Both the position numbers and the translations under genes were made by a program. 64,000 nt of DNA. Origin: Acidobacteriota bacterium. Its GTDB lineage: Bacteria; Acidobacteriota; Vicinamibacteria; Vicinamibacterales; UBA2999. Below are positions 53,067 through 63,900 of this stretch, one piece after another (positions within the stretch are counted from its first letter, which is position 1; each line of letters begins with the position of its first letter). Below the pieces are notes generated by a model. It was not told the origin of the DNA, searched no databases, and saw nothing but the letters and a program-made list of their open reading frames with translations. The DNA lies in NCBI GenBank assembly GCA_016789705.1, contig JAEUQR010000129.1, positions 1 through 64,000 on the forward strand, written 5' to 3'.

Positions 53067-54655
53067 ACCCGCGGGCCGGCGGCGACCACCGCGGCATCGA
53101 CGTCAGCCGCGAACGTCCTGAAGTTGTCGACGAACATCTGGGCGAGCTTGCGCGCCTGCGCGTCGTAGGCGGCGCCGTCAGCCCAGGTGCCGCGCGGGTT
53201 GAGCACGGCCGCCGGCACGTCCGGGCAACTCGTCGGCACATCGACGTTGAACACCGGGTGCCGCTCGAAACTCACCTCGTCGAGCGCGCCCGAGAGCGCC
53301 GCCCGGATCATGGCGCGGGTGTAGGCGATCTTCATGCGCGAGCCCACGCCGTACGGGCCGCCGGTCCAGCCGGTGTTCACGAGCCACACCCTGGCGTTGT
53401 GCGTCGCGATCTTCTCGCCGAGCATCTTCGAGTAGACGTTCGGGTTCATCGGCAGGAACGGCGCGCCGAAGCACGTGCTGAACGTGGCGCTCGGTTCGGT
53501 CACGCCCTTCTCGGTGCCGGCCACCTTGGCCGTGTAGCCCGAGAGGAAGTGATACATCGCCGCTTCGGGCGACAGGCGCGCGATCGGCGGCAGCACGCCG
53601 AAGGCATCGGCCGTCAGCATGACGACCGTGGAGGGGTGACCGCCCTGGCCGCCCGGCACGGCGTTGTCGATGAATTCGATCGGGTAGGCGGCGCGGGTGT
53701 TCTCGGTGTATCTGGACGAATCGAGGTCGAGCACACGCGTGACCGGATCGAACTCGACGTTTTCGAGCACCGTGCCGAAACGGCGCGTGGTGCTGTAGAT
53801 CTGCGGCTCGGCCTCGGCCGAGAGGCGGATGGTCTTGGCGTAGCAGCCGCCCTCGAAGTTGAACACGCCGCGGTCGCTCCAGCCGTGTTCGTCGTCACCG
53901 ATGAGGCCGCGTTCGGGGTCGCTCGAGAGCGTCGTCTTGCCGGTGCCCGAGAGCCCGAAGAAGAGCGCCGTGTCGCCCGACTTGCCGATGTTCGCCGAGC
54001 AGTGCATCGGCAGCACGCCCTTGAGCGGCAGGACGTAGTTGAGCACGGTGAAGATGGACTTCTTGTTCTCGCCGGCGTAGCTCGTGCCGCCGATGATGAC
54101 TTCCCTGGCCGCGATGTTGACCGCAATCACGCAATCCGACCGCGTGCCGTGCGTGGCCGGATCGGCCTTGAACGTCGGCGCGCAGATGACCGTCCACTCC
54201 GGCGAATGGTGGGCCAGTTCCCCGGCCGTCGGCACGATGAAGAGGTTGCGGACGAACAGGCTGTGCCACGCGTACTCGCTCACCATCCGCACCGGAAGGC
54301 GATAGGCAGGGTCGGCACCGGCGTGCAGGTTCTGGACGAAGAGGTCCTTGTTGCCGAGGTGGGCGACGACATCGGCGCGGAGCGCCGCGTAGTGCTCGGG
54401 GGCCAGGGGGCGGTTGACCTTGCCCCATTGGATGTGAGCCTCGCTCGACGGTTCCTTGACGAAGAACTTGTCGTTCGGCGAACGGCCCGTGTGCTGGCCG
54501 GTGCGGCAGACGAGCGGCCCCTCGGCGGCAAGCATGCCCTCACCGCGCTGCAGCGCATGCTCGTAGAGCACCGCAGCGGTCAGATTCCAGTACACGGACC
54601 CGGTCGTCGAGATGCCGTGTGCGTCCAGTCCGGACGTTCCTTGCGTCGAAGCCAT
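53063..54655 (-). CDS. pckA: Phosphoenolpyruvate carboxykinase (ATP)
   Basis: Converts oxaloacetate and ATP to phosphoenolpyruvate in gluconeogenesis. The 530-residue protein has the ATP-PEPCK signature: [10 protein letters not shown] (57-66), [18 protein letters not shown], the kinase-1a P-loop [14 protein letters not shown] with Lys240, kinase-2 [11 protein letters not shown], and [19 protein letters not shown]. The P-loop form GTGKTTLS identifies the ATP rather than the GTP enzyme. It has a TTGACT-18-TACGAT promoter and a GGGAG ribosome site 9 nt before ATG 54655. Divergent from the sigma factor gene. Confidence 0.97.
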
Positions 54656-54700
54656 TAGGTCTCCCGCGGCCGCGAGCGGAATCTGCGGCCCAATTTACAG

Positions 54701-54730
54701 ATCGTACCGAGCATGTTTACGAGAAGTCAA
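54701..54730 (-). promoter_or_regulatory. Sigma70 promoter of pckA
   Basis: Minus strand TTGACT (54730-54725), 18-nt spacer, TACGAT (54706-54701). Predicted start near 54694, leaving a 39-nt leader. Box sequence and spacing match the groES promoter (TTGACA, 18 nt, TACGAT). Confidence 0.7.
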
Positions 54731-54745
54731 TACGATGCCGGCTCT

Positions 54746-54754
54746 TGATAGAAT
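54746..54754 (+). promoter_or_regulatory. Extended -10 promoter of the ECF sigma operon
   Basis: TG-A-TAGAAT at 54746-54754, the same box as before the GNAT gene (1327). Predicted start near 54761, 30 nt before ATG 54791. It lies 16 nt from the -35 of the divergent pckA promoter. It does not look like an ECF-type autoregulatory promoter. Confidence 0.5.
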
Positions 54755-54790
54755 CTGTAAACGGCGTGCCCTCGCCGGACGTATCCACAC

Positions 54791-55408
54791 ATGACAGGCG
54801 TGCCTTCCGGCCCTCACCGTGCCACCCAGGCCGACGACGCGTCGGTCGTGGCGGCCGACGTCAAGGGGCTCATCGAGGCCGGCCGCCGCGACGAGGCGGC
54901 CGAACGGTTCGGGGATCTCGTGACACTGTGGCAGCGCCGGGCCGTACGGCTCGCCTGCTACTACCTCGGGAACGCCGCCGACGCCGATGAGGCCGTGCAG
55001 GACGCGTTCGTGAAGGTATATGCGCACATGACGTCATTCCGGGTCGATCAGCCGTTCGACGCGTGGTTCACGAGAATTCTCGTGAATACGTGCCTCGACC
55101 GCCTGAAGAGCCGCCGACGCACGCCCGGGGCATCCCCTGCCGACGTCCTGGCGGCCGACGCCCTCGACGCCGTGCCCAGCCACGAGCCCTCGCCCGAGCG
55201 GCGGCTCCTCGCCGAATCGAGCTGGCGTGAGGTGGCCGAGGCCGTCCGGGCCCTGCCCGAACGCCAGCGCGACGTGTTCCTGCTCTGTCACATCGATGAG
55301 GCGTCGCCGCGCGACGCCGCCGAATCCCTCGGGATGAACGCCGCCACCCTGCGCGTACATCTCTTCCGCGCGCTGCGCCGGCTGCGCGGGGTGTTGGGAG
55401 CGCCCTGA
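54791..55408 (+). CDS. ECF-type RNA polymerase sigma factor
   Basis: A 205-residue sigma factor of the extracytoplasmic-function group. Region 2 is seen at about 41-110: GDLVTLWQRRAVRLACYYLG, then NAADADEAVQDAFVKVYAHM, and FDAWFTRILVNTCLDRLKSR. Region 4 is at about 145-200: LPERQRDVFLLCHIDEASPR, then DAAESLGMNAATLRVHLFRA. It shares an ATGA-type one-base overlap with the anti-sigma gene. An N-terminal 20-residue extension precedes region 2. Likely responds to envelope signals through the adjacent zinc-binding anti-sigma factor. Confidence 0.93.
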   Translation: MTGVPSGPHRATQADDASVVAADVKGLIEAGRRDEAAERFGDLVTLWQRRAVRLACYYLGNAADADEAVQDAFVKVYAHMTSFRVDQPFDAWFTRILVNTCLDRLKSRRRTPGASPADVLAADALDAVPSHEPSPERRLLAESSWREVAEAVRALPERQRDVFLLCHIDEASPRDAAESLGMNAATLRVHLFRALRRLRGVLGAP

Positions 55409-55971
55409 TGCGACTGTTCCGACGCCACCTGGATACCGCGGCCCTGGGCATGAGCCTGGTCGAGCCGCCCGACCGCGCCACCGCGGCGCACCTCGAGTCG
55501 TGCGCCCGCTGCCGGCGCGAGCGCGATCGTCTGGCCACGCGCCTCGCGGCTACGCGCGTGGCCGCCCGGGCCGCTGCCGACGCCGCCTTCTCCCCGGCGG
55601 ACCTCGACCGCCAGCGCCAGTCGATTCTCGAGCGGATCGGCCGGCTGGGCGCCGCGGCCCGCGTACTGCCCTTCCCGGCGCCGGCCGCGCCCCGTCCGGC
55701 GCCGACGGCGGCGGACAGGCGCTGGGTGCTGGCAGCCGCCGCGGCCGGAATCATCCTCGGGATCGGCGTGGGACGGCTGCCAGGCGGCGGACCGGCCACG
55801 CCTTCGCCCGCTCCGGCTCCGGCCGCACGGATGGCCACGGCTGAGCCAGCCGCTGATCCGTTCCGGGACGATCGGCTCCTGAGCGACGTCGAAGAGCTGT
55901 TGACCCGCGAAATCCGTCCGGAGTTCGAAGCCCTCGACGGTCTCACCCCGATCACCTACGAGGCGCGATAA
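55408..55971 (+). CDS. Zinc-finger (ZAS) anti-sigma factor, membrane-anchored
   Basis: A 187-residue protein whose start shares one base with the sigma stop. The N-terminus has the HxxxCxxC zinc-binding site (His28, Cys32, Cys35) of ZAS anti-sigma factors. One membrane helix is seen (about 104-122, RWVLAAAAAGIILGIGVGRL) with a Pro/Ala-rich extracytoplasmic part and an acidic end EELLTREIRPEFEALDGLTP. It should hold the sigma factor inactive at the membrane. Function is inferred from motif and position. Confidence 0.83.
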   Translation: MRLFRRHLDTAALGMSLVEPPDRATAAHLESCARCRRERDRLATRLAATRVAARAAADAAFSPADLDRQRQSILERIGRLGAAARVLPFPAPAAPRPAPTAADRRWVLAAAAAGIILGIGVGRLPGGGPATPSPAPAPAARMATAEPAADPFRDDRLLSDVEELLTREIRPEFEALDGLTPITYEAR

Positions 55972-55976
55972 GCCAG

Positions 55977-57188
55977 GTGCCAGCACTCATCTTCAAGAAG
56001 GGCCTTGACCTCAAACGCGAGGTGGCCGGTCAGCTTTCGGCCAGTTACCACAGCGACCTGGTCGCCGGGATCAAAGCGCGCGACTACCGTCACGACGTCG
56101 GCCGCCTCACGATTCACCTCGCCCGCGAGTTCGGCTTCTGCTACGGCGTGGACCGCGCCGTCGACTACGCCTATCAGGCGCGGCTGAAGTTTCCGGCGCG
56201 GCGGGTATTCCTCACCGGCGAAATCATCCACAACCCGCACGTGAACGACCAGTTGCGTGCGCAGGGCATCCGATTCCTGTCCGATCCCGGCGAGTCGTGG
56301 GAGGCGCTGATGGCCGACGACGTGGTCATCCTGCCGGCCTTCGGCGTCACAGTCGACGACCTGATGCGGCTCGACACCCTGGGCTGCACGCTCGTCGATA
56401 CGACCTGCGGGTCGGTGCTGAACGTGTGGAAGAACGTCAAGCGCTACGCCGCCGACGGCTTCACGTCGATCATCCACGGCAAACACTGGCATGAGGAGAC
56501 GCGGGCCACCGCATCGCAGGCCGTGCAGGTGCCCGGCGGCCACTATCTCGTGCTGCTCGACACCCGCGAGGCGGACGTGGTGTGCGACTTCATCACCGCG
56601 GCACATCCGCCGGGCAGCGCCGCCCGCGCCGCGCTGCTCGACCGCTATCGCGAGGCGTGCTCGCCCGGCTTCGATCCCGACCTGCACCTGAGCCGCGTCG
56701 GCTGCGCCAACCAGACGACGATGCTCAGCACGGAGTCGTTCGCCATCGGCGAGCAGTTCCGCGCCGCGATTCGCCAGCGCTACGGTGCCGCGGCCGAGGC
56801 CGCGCATTTCCGTGCCTTCGACACCATCTGCAGCGCCACCCAGGACCGGCAGGATGCCGTGCTCGCGATGCTGGCCGACCTGTCGCTCGACGCGATGATC
56901 GTCATCGGCGGCTACAACAGCAGCAACACGTGCAATCTGGCCCGGATCTGCGCCGAGAAAGTGCCCACGTATCACATCGCCGACCCGAGCGGCCTGGTCT
57001 CGGCAGACACCATCCGCCACCGCGACGTGCATACCAAGGCCGAGGTGGTCTCGACCGGCTGGCTGCCCGATGGCCCGATCACGATTGGCCTCACCTCGGG
57101 CGCCTCGACTCCCGACAACCTGGTCGAAGCCGTCGTGAAGTCCCTCACCGTCTTCACGGCCGAGCCGGCTGGCGCCGCCGCGCCGTAA
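55977..57188 (+). CDS. ispH: 4-hydroxy-3-methylbut-2-enyl diphosphate reductase, long form
   Basis: Last enzyme of the MEP isoprenoid pathway, reducing HMBPP to IPP and DMAPP through a [4Fe-4S] cluster. The 403-residue product is the long cyanobacterial/plant-like form, compared with about 315 in E. coli. The three cluster Cys are Cys55 (FGFCYGVDRAV), Cys144 (DTTCGSV) and Cys285 (DTICSATQDRQ); GYNSSNTCNLA provides substrate-binding Ser/Asn. It begins with GTG 55977, 5 nt after the anti-sigma stop, so it appears co-transcribed with the sigma/anti-sigma pair. Confidence 0.94.
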   Translation: MPALIFKKGLDLKREVAGQLSASYHSDLVAGIKARDYRHDVGRLTIHLAREFGFCYGVDRAVDYAYQARLKFPARRVFLTGEIIHNPHVNDQLRAQGIRFLSDPGESWEALMADDVVILPAFGVTVDDLMRLDTLGCTLVDTTCGSVLNVWKNVKRYAADGFTSIIHGKHWHEETRATASQAVQVPGGHYLVLLDTREADVVCDFITAAHPPGSAARAALLDRYREACSPGFDPDLHLSRVGCANQTTMLSTESFAIGEQFRAAIRQRYGAAAEAAHFRAFDTICSATQDRQDAVLAMLADLSLDAMIVIGGYNSSNTCNLARICAEKVPTYHIADPSGLVSADTIRHRDVHTKAEVVSTGWLPDGPITIGLTSGASTPDNLVEAVVKSLTVFTAEPAGAAAP

Positions 57189-57225
57189 ACGCGGCACTGC
57201 GCCCGGTCGTATTCCAGACAGACCC

Positions 57226-57675
57226 ATGCCACGGCCCCTCACACTCCCCGTCTGCGCCGTCGTCGCCGCCGCGCTCCTCATCGGCGGCGCGGTGCCTGCC
57301 GCCGCTCAGAGCTTCAAGTGGTGGCAGCACGAGAAGTTCCAGCGCGAGCTGGTGCTCTCGCCCGAGCAGGTGACGCGGCTCGAAGAAATCTTCCAGGCTG
57401 CCGGTCCGGCGATGCGGACCAACAAGGCCGCGGTCGACCGGCTCCAGGCGGAGCTGTCGGCCGTCGTGCAGGACGCCCGCGCCGACGAGGCCACGGCCAC
57501 TGAACTCATCATCCGCGTCGAAACCGCACGCGGCGATCTCGGACGCACGCGCGCCCTCATGCTCTACCGGATGCGCCGCGTCCTCACCTCCGACCAGTAC
57601 ACGAAGCTCAAAGTGCTCTTCGACGAGCACGAACGTTCCAGGCGGGGCCATAACCGGCCCGGACCCGGCGCCTAA
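57226..57675 (+). CDS. Spy/CpxP-like periplasmic protein
   Basis: A 149-residue exported protein: signal peptide (about 5-27, ending AAAQ), then a helical LTxxQ-type protein. Two motif-like segments are LSPEQVTRLEEIF (about 43-55) and LTSDQYTKLKVLF (about 121-133), the pattern of Spy/CpxP chaperones and heavy-metal sensors. The C-terminus is basic. It starts 37 nt after ispH and ends 22 nt before the TolC gene, suggesting a link between envelope-stress signalling and the efflux system. Confidence 0.8.
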   Translation: MPRPLTLPVCAVVAAALLIGGAVPAAAQSFKWWQHEKFQRELVLSPEQVTRLEEIFQAAGPAMRTNKAAVDRLQAELSAVVQDARADEATATELIIRVETARGDLGRTRALMLYRMRRVLTSDQYTKLKVLFDEHERSRRGHNRPGPGA

Positions 57676-57697
57676 CCCGCACGAAGGTTGTTCAACG

Positions 57698-59368
57698 ATG
57701 ACGAGATGTGGTCTTTCCCTGGCATTGGCGGTGTCACTCGCCGGCGCCGCGGCCGTGCCTGCCGGTGCGCAGGATGCCCGAACTGAGGCGATCGTCCGCG
57801 ATGCCATCGCACGTTACGAAGCGGAACGGCTCGATGGCGGCATCGTCGTGCCGGCAGCGACCGTCGCCACCCAGGCCGGCGGCGCCCGCGAGCTCCGCCT
57901 CATGGACGCCATCGAGCTGGCCCTGCAGCAGAACCTCGACATCGCGGTGGAACGCCTGAATCCGCAGGCGGTCGACTTCCAGCTCGCCGGCCTGCGCAAC
58001 AACTTCCGGCCGCTCGCCTCGTCCAACTTCGGCCAGCGTAGCCAGGTCAACCCGCCGACCAACCAGTTGAACGGCGGCCAGCGCGTCACCAACGACACGA
58101 CCACCTACAACTTCGGCGTCTCGCAGGAAGTGCCGTGGGGCGGCGGTAACTTCTCGGTCACGTTCAACAACAGCCGCCTGGCCACGTCGAACGTGTTCGC
58201 CAACTTCAACCCGACGTTCACCTCGACGCTCACGGCCACCTACGTGCAGCCGCTGCTGCGCGACTTCGGCATCGACAACATCCGTCAGCAGATCGCCGTC
58301 ACGCAGATCAACCGCGACATCGGCCAGGAGACGCTGCGCGCGACCATCGCGCAGACGATCGCCAACGTCCGCAACGCCTACTGGGAACTCGCCTACGCCC
58401 GCGCGGCCGTCGACGTCGCCCGCCGTTCGCTCGAACTGGCCGAGAAGCTGGTCGAAGACAACAAGGCGCGCGTCGAGGTCGGCACGCTCGCGCCGCTCGA
58501 CATCGTCCAGGCCGAAGCCGAGGCCGCCAATCGGCGCCAGAGCCTTGCGCAGGTAGAAGCCACCCTCGCCACCGCGCAGCTCACCCTCAAGCGCCTCGTC
58601 GTGACCGGCACGAACGATCCGGTCTGGACGCAGGATCTGCGGGCGACCGACCTGCCGCAGCTCCAGGCACCGCCCATCGACATCGAAGGCGCCGTGCGCA
58701 ACGCGCTCGAGAAGCGCACGGATCTGGCCGCTGCGCGCCTGAATCTCGACAGCAACGACGTGACGCTCCGGTTCTGGCGCAACCAGACGCGGCCGGCGGT
58801 GGACCTGCAGCTCAACTACGGCGCCCAGGGCGTCGGCGGCACGCAGTTCATCCGCCAGGGCAGCGGCCTCGGCAGCACCGTCATCGGCACCATTCCTGGC
58901 GGCTACACCGACGCGCTCTCGCTGCTCGGCGGCCGCGACTTCCCCACCTGGAACGCCGCGCTCACCGTGAGTTATCCAATTGGCGGCAACAACGCCGACG
59001 GACAGTACGCGAGGACGCGCGTGCTGCGCACGCAGCAGAGCACGCGGCTGCGCGCGCTCGAACTCCAGGTGGCGACCGAGGTCACGAACGCCGCCCTCCA
59101 GGTGCAGGCGAACCTGCGCCGCGTCGACGCCTCGCGGGCGGCCCGCGCGCTGGCCGAGCGCCGGCTCGAAGCCGAACAGAGCAAGTTCGAAGTGGGCCTC
59201 TCGACGAACTTCTTCGTCGTGCAGGCGCAGCGTGACCTGGCCGACGCGCAGAACGTCGAGCTGCGGGCACTCACGGATCTTCAGCGCGCGCTCGTCACGT
59301 TCGAACGGGCGCAGGAAGCGCCCGCGGGTGGCTTCGGCGGCGCCGCCGGGGCAGGCGGCGGTAACTAG
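57698..59368 (+). CDS. TolC-family outer-membrane efflux protein
   Basis: Outer-membrane channel of a tripartite pump. The 556-residue protein has a signal peptide (about 4-24, ending AGAQ) and the OEP repeat architecture: LMDAIELALQQNLDIAVERL at the start of the first repeat (about 68-87), NVRNAYWELAYARAAVDVAR with coiled-coil helices (about 228-247), and a second repeat near 345-500 ending in STNFFVVQAQRDLADAQNVE. The C-terminus is Gly/Ala-rich. The order TolC-MFP-RND makes a complete pump operon. Confidence 0.92.
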   Translation: MTRCGLSLALAVSLAGAAAVPAGAQDARTEAIVRDAIARYEAERLDGGIVVPAATVATQAGGARELRLMDAIELALQQNLDIAVERLNPQAVDFQLAGLRNNFRPLASSNFGQRSQVNPPTNQLNGGQRVTNDTTTYNFGVSQEVPWGGGNFSVTFNNSRLATSNVFANFNPTFTSTLTATYVQPLLRDFGIDNIRQQIAVTQINRDIGQETLRATIAQTIANVRNAYWELAYARAAVDVARRSLELAEKLVEDNKARVEVGTLAPLDIVQAEAEAANRRQSLAQVEATLATAQLTLKRLVVTGTNDPVWTQDLRATDLPQLQAPPIDIEGAVRNALEKRTDLAAARLNLDSNDVTLRFWRNQTRPAVDLQLNYGAQGVGGTQFIRQGSGLGSTVIGTIPGGYTDALSLLGGRDFPTWNAALTVSYPIGGNNADGQYARTRVLRTQQSTRLRALELQVATEVTNAALQVQANLRRVDASRAARALAERRLEAEQSKFEVGLSTNFFVVQAQRDLADAQNVELRALTDLQRALVTFERAQEAPAGGFGGAAGAGGGN

Positions 59369-59424
59369 TGGCACGGCGTCTTCGCGGATGGCGTCTCACG
59401 GAAGGTGTGTCAGGCGGAAGAACT

Positions 59425-60873
59425 ATGCGTAGCACGGTGTGGATGGGTCTGGGCATCGCGGTGATGGCCGGGAGTCTCGTGGCCACGAGCGCATGCTCGA
59501 GCCAGTCGTCGAGCGCGCCACAGGGCGCACAGGCGGGTGGCGCAAACCAGGGCGGCGCTCCGCAGGGCGGCGGCCGTCCCGGCGGTCAGGGCGGTCAGCA
59601 GCCCGGCGGGGGCGGCGGACGCCCGGGCGGCGGCTTCGGCGGCGGTGGGTTCCGTCCGCCGATGACGGTCGAAGTTACCAAGGCGTCGAAGGGCGACATC
59701 ACCGCGGAGCTGAATGTCGTCGGCAACCTCATCGGCGCGCAGACCGTGGACGTCGTGCCGCGCACGGCCGGGCGCCTCGTCTCGATGAACGTCAAGCTCG
59801 GCGACCGCGTGTCACGCGGCCAGACGCTCGCCCGCATCGAAGATCAGGAGATCAACGAGCAGGTGAAGCAGGCCGAGGCCGCGTTCGAAGTGGCACAGGC
59901 CACCATTCGCCAGCGCGAAGCCGACCTCAAGTTCGCCGTCGTCAACCTCGAACGCTCGCAGAACCTCTTCCAGCGGCAGCTCCTGCCCCGGCAGTCGCTC
60001 GACGACGCGGAAGCGCGGCAGGCCGCCTCGTCCGCCCAGCTCGATCTGGCCCGTGCGCAGCTCCAGCAGACGCAGGCCCGCCTCGAGGAACTGCGGATCG
60101 CGAAGGGCAACACGAACATCGTGTCGCCGGTCAACGGCTTCGTCGGCCGGCGCAACATGGACGTCGGCGCCTGGGCCTCGCAGCAGTCGCCGGTGGCTTC
60201 CGTCGTCGACATCAGCTCGGTGCGCCTGGTCGCCAACGTGGTGGAAAAGGATCTGCGGCTGGTGAACGCCGGCGACCCGGCGCGTGTGACCGTGGACGCC
60301 TTCCCCGGCGAGACGTTCTCGGGACGCATCGCCCGCGTGGCCCCGGTGCTCGACCCGGCCACGCGCACGGCCGAGATCGAGATCGAAGTCCCCAACGGCG
60401 ACTTCCGCCTCAAGCCTGGCATGTACGCCCGGATGAGCGTCACGATCGAGAGCCGGCGCGACACCACCCTCGTGCCGAAGGTCGCCGTCGTCGACTATGA
60501 AGGCACGCGCGGCGTCTTCACGATGAACGCCGACAACAAGGCGAAGTTCCTGCCGATCGAGATCGGCATCGAAGACGCCGACCGCGTCGAAGTGCGCGCC
60601 GGCCTCACCGGCGCCGATACCGTCGTGACGAGCGGCGCGTCGGCCCTGCGCAACAACGACACGCTCATCGTGGCCGGCCAGCCACAGGGCGGCGGCCGTC
60701 CCGGCGGACGGCGGCCCGAGGGTCAGGGCCAGCCCGGCGCCGGCGCCCCGCCGTCTGGCGGCGGCACGGCCGCGCCCACGCCGTCCGGCGCGCCCACGCC
60801 GCGCGCCGAAGGCGCCGCGTCGGCCGAGGGTGGCCGTCAACGCGGCCGTCCCGGCGCCCGCCCCGCACAGTAG
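59425..60873 (+). CDS. RND membrane-fusion (adaptor) protein
   Basis: Periplasmic adaptor. The 482-residue protein has an N-terminal signal and a possible lipid-modified Cys24 (TSAC, an imperfect lipobox), then a Gly/Gln/Pro-rich stretch (about 30-80). The hairpin/lipoyl region follows (VVPRTAGRLVSMNVKLGDRV near 110, with RGQTLARIEDQEINEQVKQA), then a beta-barrel (VTVDAFPGETFSGRIARVAP) and a MPD-like domain. A second Gly/Pro/Gln-rich tail ends the protein. ATG 59425 has GGAAG 5 nt upstream; an earlier start at 59368 overlaps the TolC stop. Confidence 0.92.
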   Translation: MRSTVWMGLGIAVMAGSLVATSACSSQSSSAPQGAQAGGANQGGAPQGGGRPGGQGGQQPGGGGGRPGGGFGGGGFRPPMTVEVTKASKGDITAELNVVGNLIGAQTVDVVPRTAGRLVSMNVKLGDRVSRGQTLARIEDQEINEQVKQAEAAFEVAQATIRQREADLKFAVVNLERSQNLFQRQLLPRQSLDDAEARQAASSAQLDLARAQLQQTQARLEELRIAKGNTNIVSPVNGFVGRRNMDVGAWASQQSPVASVVDISSVRLVANVVEKDLRLVNAGDPARVTVDAFPGETFSGRIARVAPVLDPATRTAEIEIEVPNGDFRLKPGMYARMSVTIESRRDTTLVPKVAVVDYEGTRGVFTMNADNKAKFLPIEIGIEDADRVEVRAGLTGADTVVTSGASALRNNDTLIVAGQPQGGGRPGGRRPEGQGQPGAGAPPSGGGTAAPTPSGAPTPRAEGAASAEGGRQRGRPGARPAQ

Positions 60874-60903
60874 TTCCGACGTTTTGTTCGACCTGGAGGA
60901 CCG

Positions 60904-63900
60904 ATGAGTATTCCGAGACTCGCCATCGAACGGCCCGTGACGATGTTCATGCTGAGCTTCGTCGTGGTGCTGCTGGGCGCCATCTCGCTGACCCGCCTGC
61001 CGGTGGACCTGATGCCCGACGTGAGTTTTCCGTCGATCACGGTCCGCGTCTCGTATCAGGGTGTCGGTCCGCTTGAGATGGAGGAGCTCATCACGCGCCC
61101 GATCGAGCAGGCCGTGAGCGCCGTGGCCGGCCTCGACCAGGTCAACTCCACGTCGTCCGAGGGCAACAGTACCGTGCGCCTCAACTTCACGTGGGGCACG
61201 GACCTCAACGAGGCGGCCGATGAAGTGCGCTCGCGCATCGACCGCGTCCGCGGCCGCCTGCCGGAAGACGCCGATCCGCCCACCATCTTCAAGTTCGACT
61301 CGACGTCGTTCCCGATCATGGGCGTGGGCGTCGAGGGCAACTTCGACCCCGTCACGCTGCGCGAGATGGCGCAGAACGATCTCTCGCCGCGTCTCGAGCG
61401 CGTCGCCGGCGTCGCCGCGGTGAGCGTCGACGGCGGCCTGCGGCGGCAGATTCGCGTCGACCTCTCGCGCGAGAAGATCACGGCGCTCAACCTGCCGGTC
61501 GACCGTGTCGTCAATATCCTCCGCACCGAGAACCAGAACATCCCGCTCGGCGAGGTCTTCGAGGCCGACCGCATGTTCCTGCTGCGCAGCCCCGGCCAGT
61601 TCACGAACATCGACGAGATCCGCAACCTCGTCGTGATGACCAAGGACGGCGTGCCGGTCTACCTGCGCGACATCGCCGAGGTCCGCGACACCACGGAAGA
61701 CCGCCGCAGCTTCACCCGCATCAACGGCAATCCCGGCATCCGCATGCGCGTGACCAAGCAGTCGGGCACCAACACGGTGCAGATCGCCGAAGGCGTGCGC
61801 GCCGAAATCGAGCGCATCAACCGCGAAATCCCCGGCGTGACGCTGCAGGTGCTCGACGACCAGTCGGTCTACATCCAGCGCTCGATCGGCAGCGTGCAGG
61901 AACACGCCCTCGTCGGCAGCCTGCTCGTCATCCTCGTCATCTTCGCGTTCCTGCGCGACCTGCGCTCGACGATCATCATCTGCACGTCGATTCCGATTTC
62001 GGTCGTCGGCACCTTCGCCCTGCTCTACTTCGGCGGCTACACCCTCAACACGCTGACGTTCGGCGGCCTGGCCCTTGGCATCGGCATGATCGTGGATGCA
62101 GCCATCGTCGTGCTGGAGAACACCTACCGGCACCTCGAGATGGGCAAGGACGGCATGACGGCGGCCATCGAAGGCGCCGAGGAGGTGTGGAGTGCGATTC
62201 TCGCCTCGACGCTCACACACATCGCCGTGTTCGTGCCGATGCTCTTCCTGACCGGCGTCTCGAGCATCATGTTCGGCCAGCTCGCCGCCGTCGTCTCCTT
62301 CTCGCTGGCGATGTCGCTGTTCGTCGCCGTCACCATCGTGCCCGTGCTGTGCTCGCGGCTGCTGCGACTGGCGCCGCCAGCCGAAAGCCGGAAGGGCCCG
62401 GTCGGCATCGTCTTCCGCTGGAGCGAACGCGCGCTCGCCGGGCTCGATGCCGCCTACGCGCGCGTCCTGCACGCCTCGCTCCAGCATCGGCCGACGGTCT
62501 TCGCGGTCGGCCTCGTGATGTTCGTCGCCGCCATCGCGCTGCTGACCCGCGTCGGCTTCGAACTCCAGCCCACGACCGACGAAGGTGAGGTGACGGTCGA
62601 TGCGGAACTCGCCGTCGGCACCCGCATCGAAACCACCGAGGAAGTGCTCGTCCGCCTCGAGGAGACCATCCGCCAGAGCACGCCCGAAGCGGTGATGCTC
62701 ATCACGCAGGCCGGCGGCGGCGGGATGGGCGGCTTCGGCAACAGCTCGACCAACCGCGGCAACATCACGGTGCGCCTGACCCCCAAGGATCAGCGCGCGC
62801 GCGCCAGCGACCAGATTGCCATGGACCTGCGCCGGCAGCTCTCGGGGCTTCCTGGCGTCATCATCCGTACCCGCGCCTCCGGCGGTCAGATGATGATGAT
62901 GCGCGGCGGCGGCGGTGGCGACGGCAGCCGTCTCTCGGTCGAAATCCGCGGCCACGAACTGGATCAGGCCAAGGCCGTGGCCCAGGACCTGAAGGCGATC
63001 CTCGACACCACGCCAGGCATCGCCGACGCCCGCCTCGGCCGTGACGAAGGCCGGCCGGAGCTGGCCGTGAACGTCGATCGCGACAAGGCGGCCGTGCTCG
63101 GCATGACCGTCACGGGCGTTGCCAACACCATCCGCACGAACGTGGCCGGCACGCAGGCCGCGATGTTCCGCGAAGCCGGCAACGAATACCCGATCGTGGT
63201 GCGCCTGCGCGAGTCCGACCGCGACGAAATTTCGTCGGTCGGCGACGTGCTGCTCAGCACGCCGAGCGGGCGTGTGCTCCCGGCGAAGAACGTCATGGTG
63301 GTCAACCGCGACACCGGCCCGACGCAGATCGACCGCAAGAACCAGGAGCGCATCACCCGCGTGAACTCCGAGGTCGAAGTGACGTTGAGCGAGGCCGTCT
63401 CCAACGTGCAGGCCCGCCTCCCCGAGCTGAACATCCCGAAGGATTTCGAGGTCAGCTTCGGCCAGGAGGTGGAAGACCAGGCCCGCTCGTTCCGCGAGCT
63501 GCAGCTCGTGCTCATCCTGGCCATCGTGCTGGTCTACACGGTGATGGCGTCGCAGTACGAGTCGCTGCGCGACCCGTTCATCATCATGTTCTCGATTCCG
63601 CTGGCCGCCATCGGCGTCGTCGGGGCCCTGCTGCTGACGAACACGCCCTTCAGCATGCAGGCCTACATCGGCGTCATCATGCTCGCCGGCATCGTCGTGA
63701 GCAACGCCATCCTGCTCGTCGACTACGCCAACACGCTGCGCCGGCGCGACAAGCTGCCGCTCCGTCAGGCCATCGAACAGGCCGGCCACCACCGGCTGCG
63801 CCCGATTCTGATGACCAGTATCTGCACGGCCCTCGGCCTCGTGCCGATGGCCCTCGGCATCGGCGAAGGCGCCGAGCTGCAGGCGCCGCTGGCCCGCGTG

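Noticed and set aside
59812-63792. Open frame of 1326 codons on the minus strand
   Set aside because: It lies opposite the adaptor and RND permease genes. Its translation is low-complexity Asp/His/Arg/Ala-rich sequence typical of the antisense frame of high-GC genes, whereas the plus strand encodes recognisable conserved proteins.
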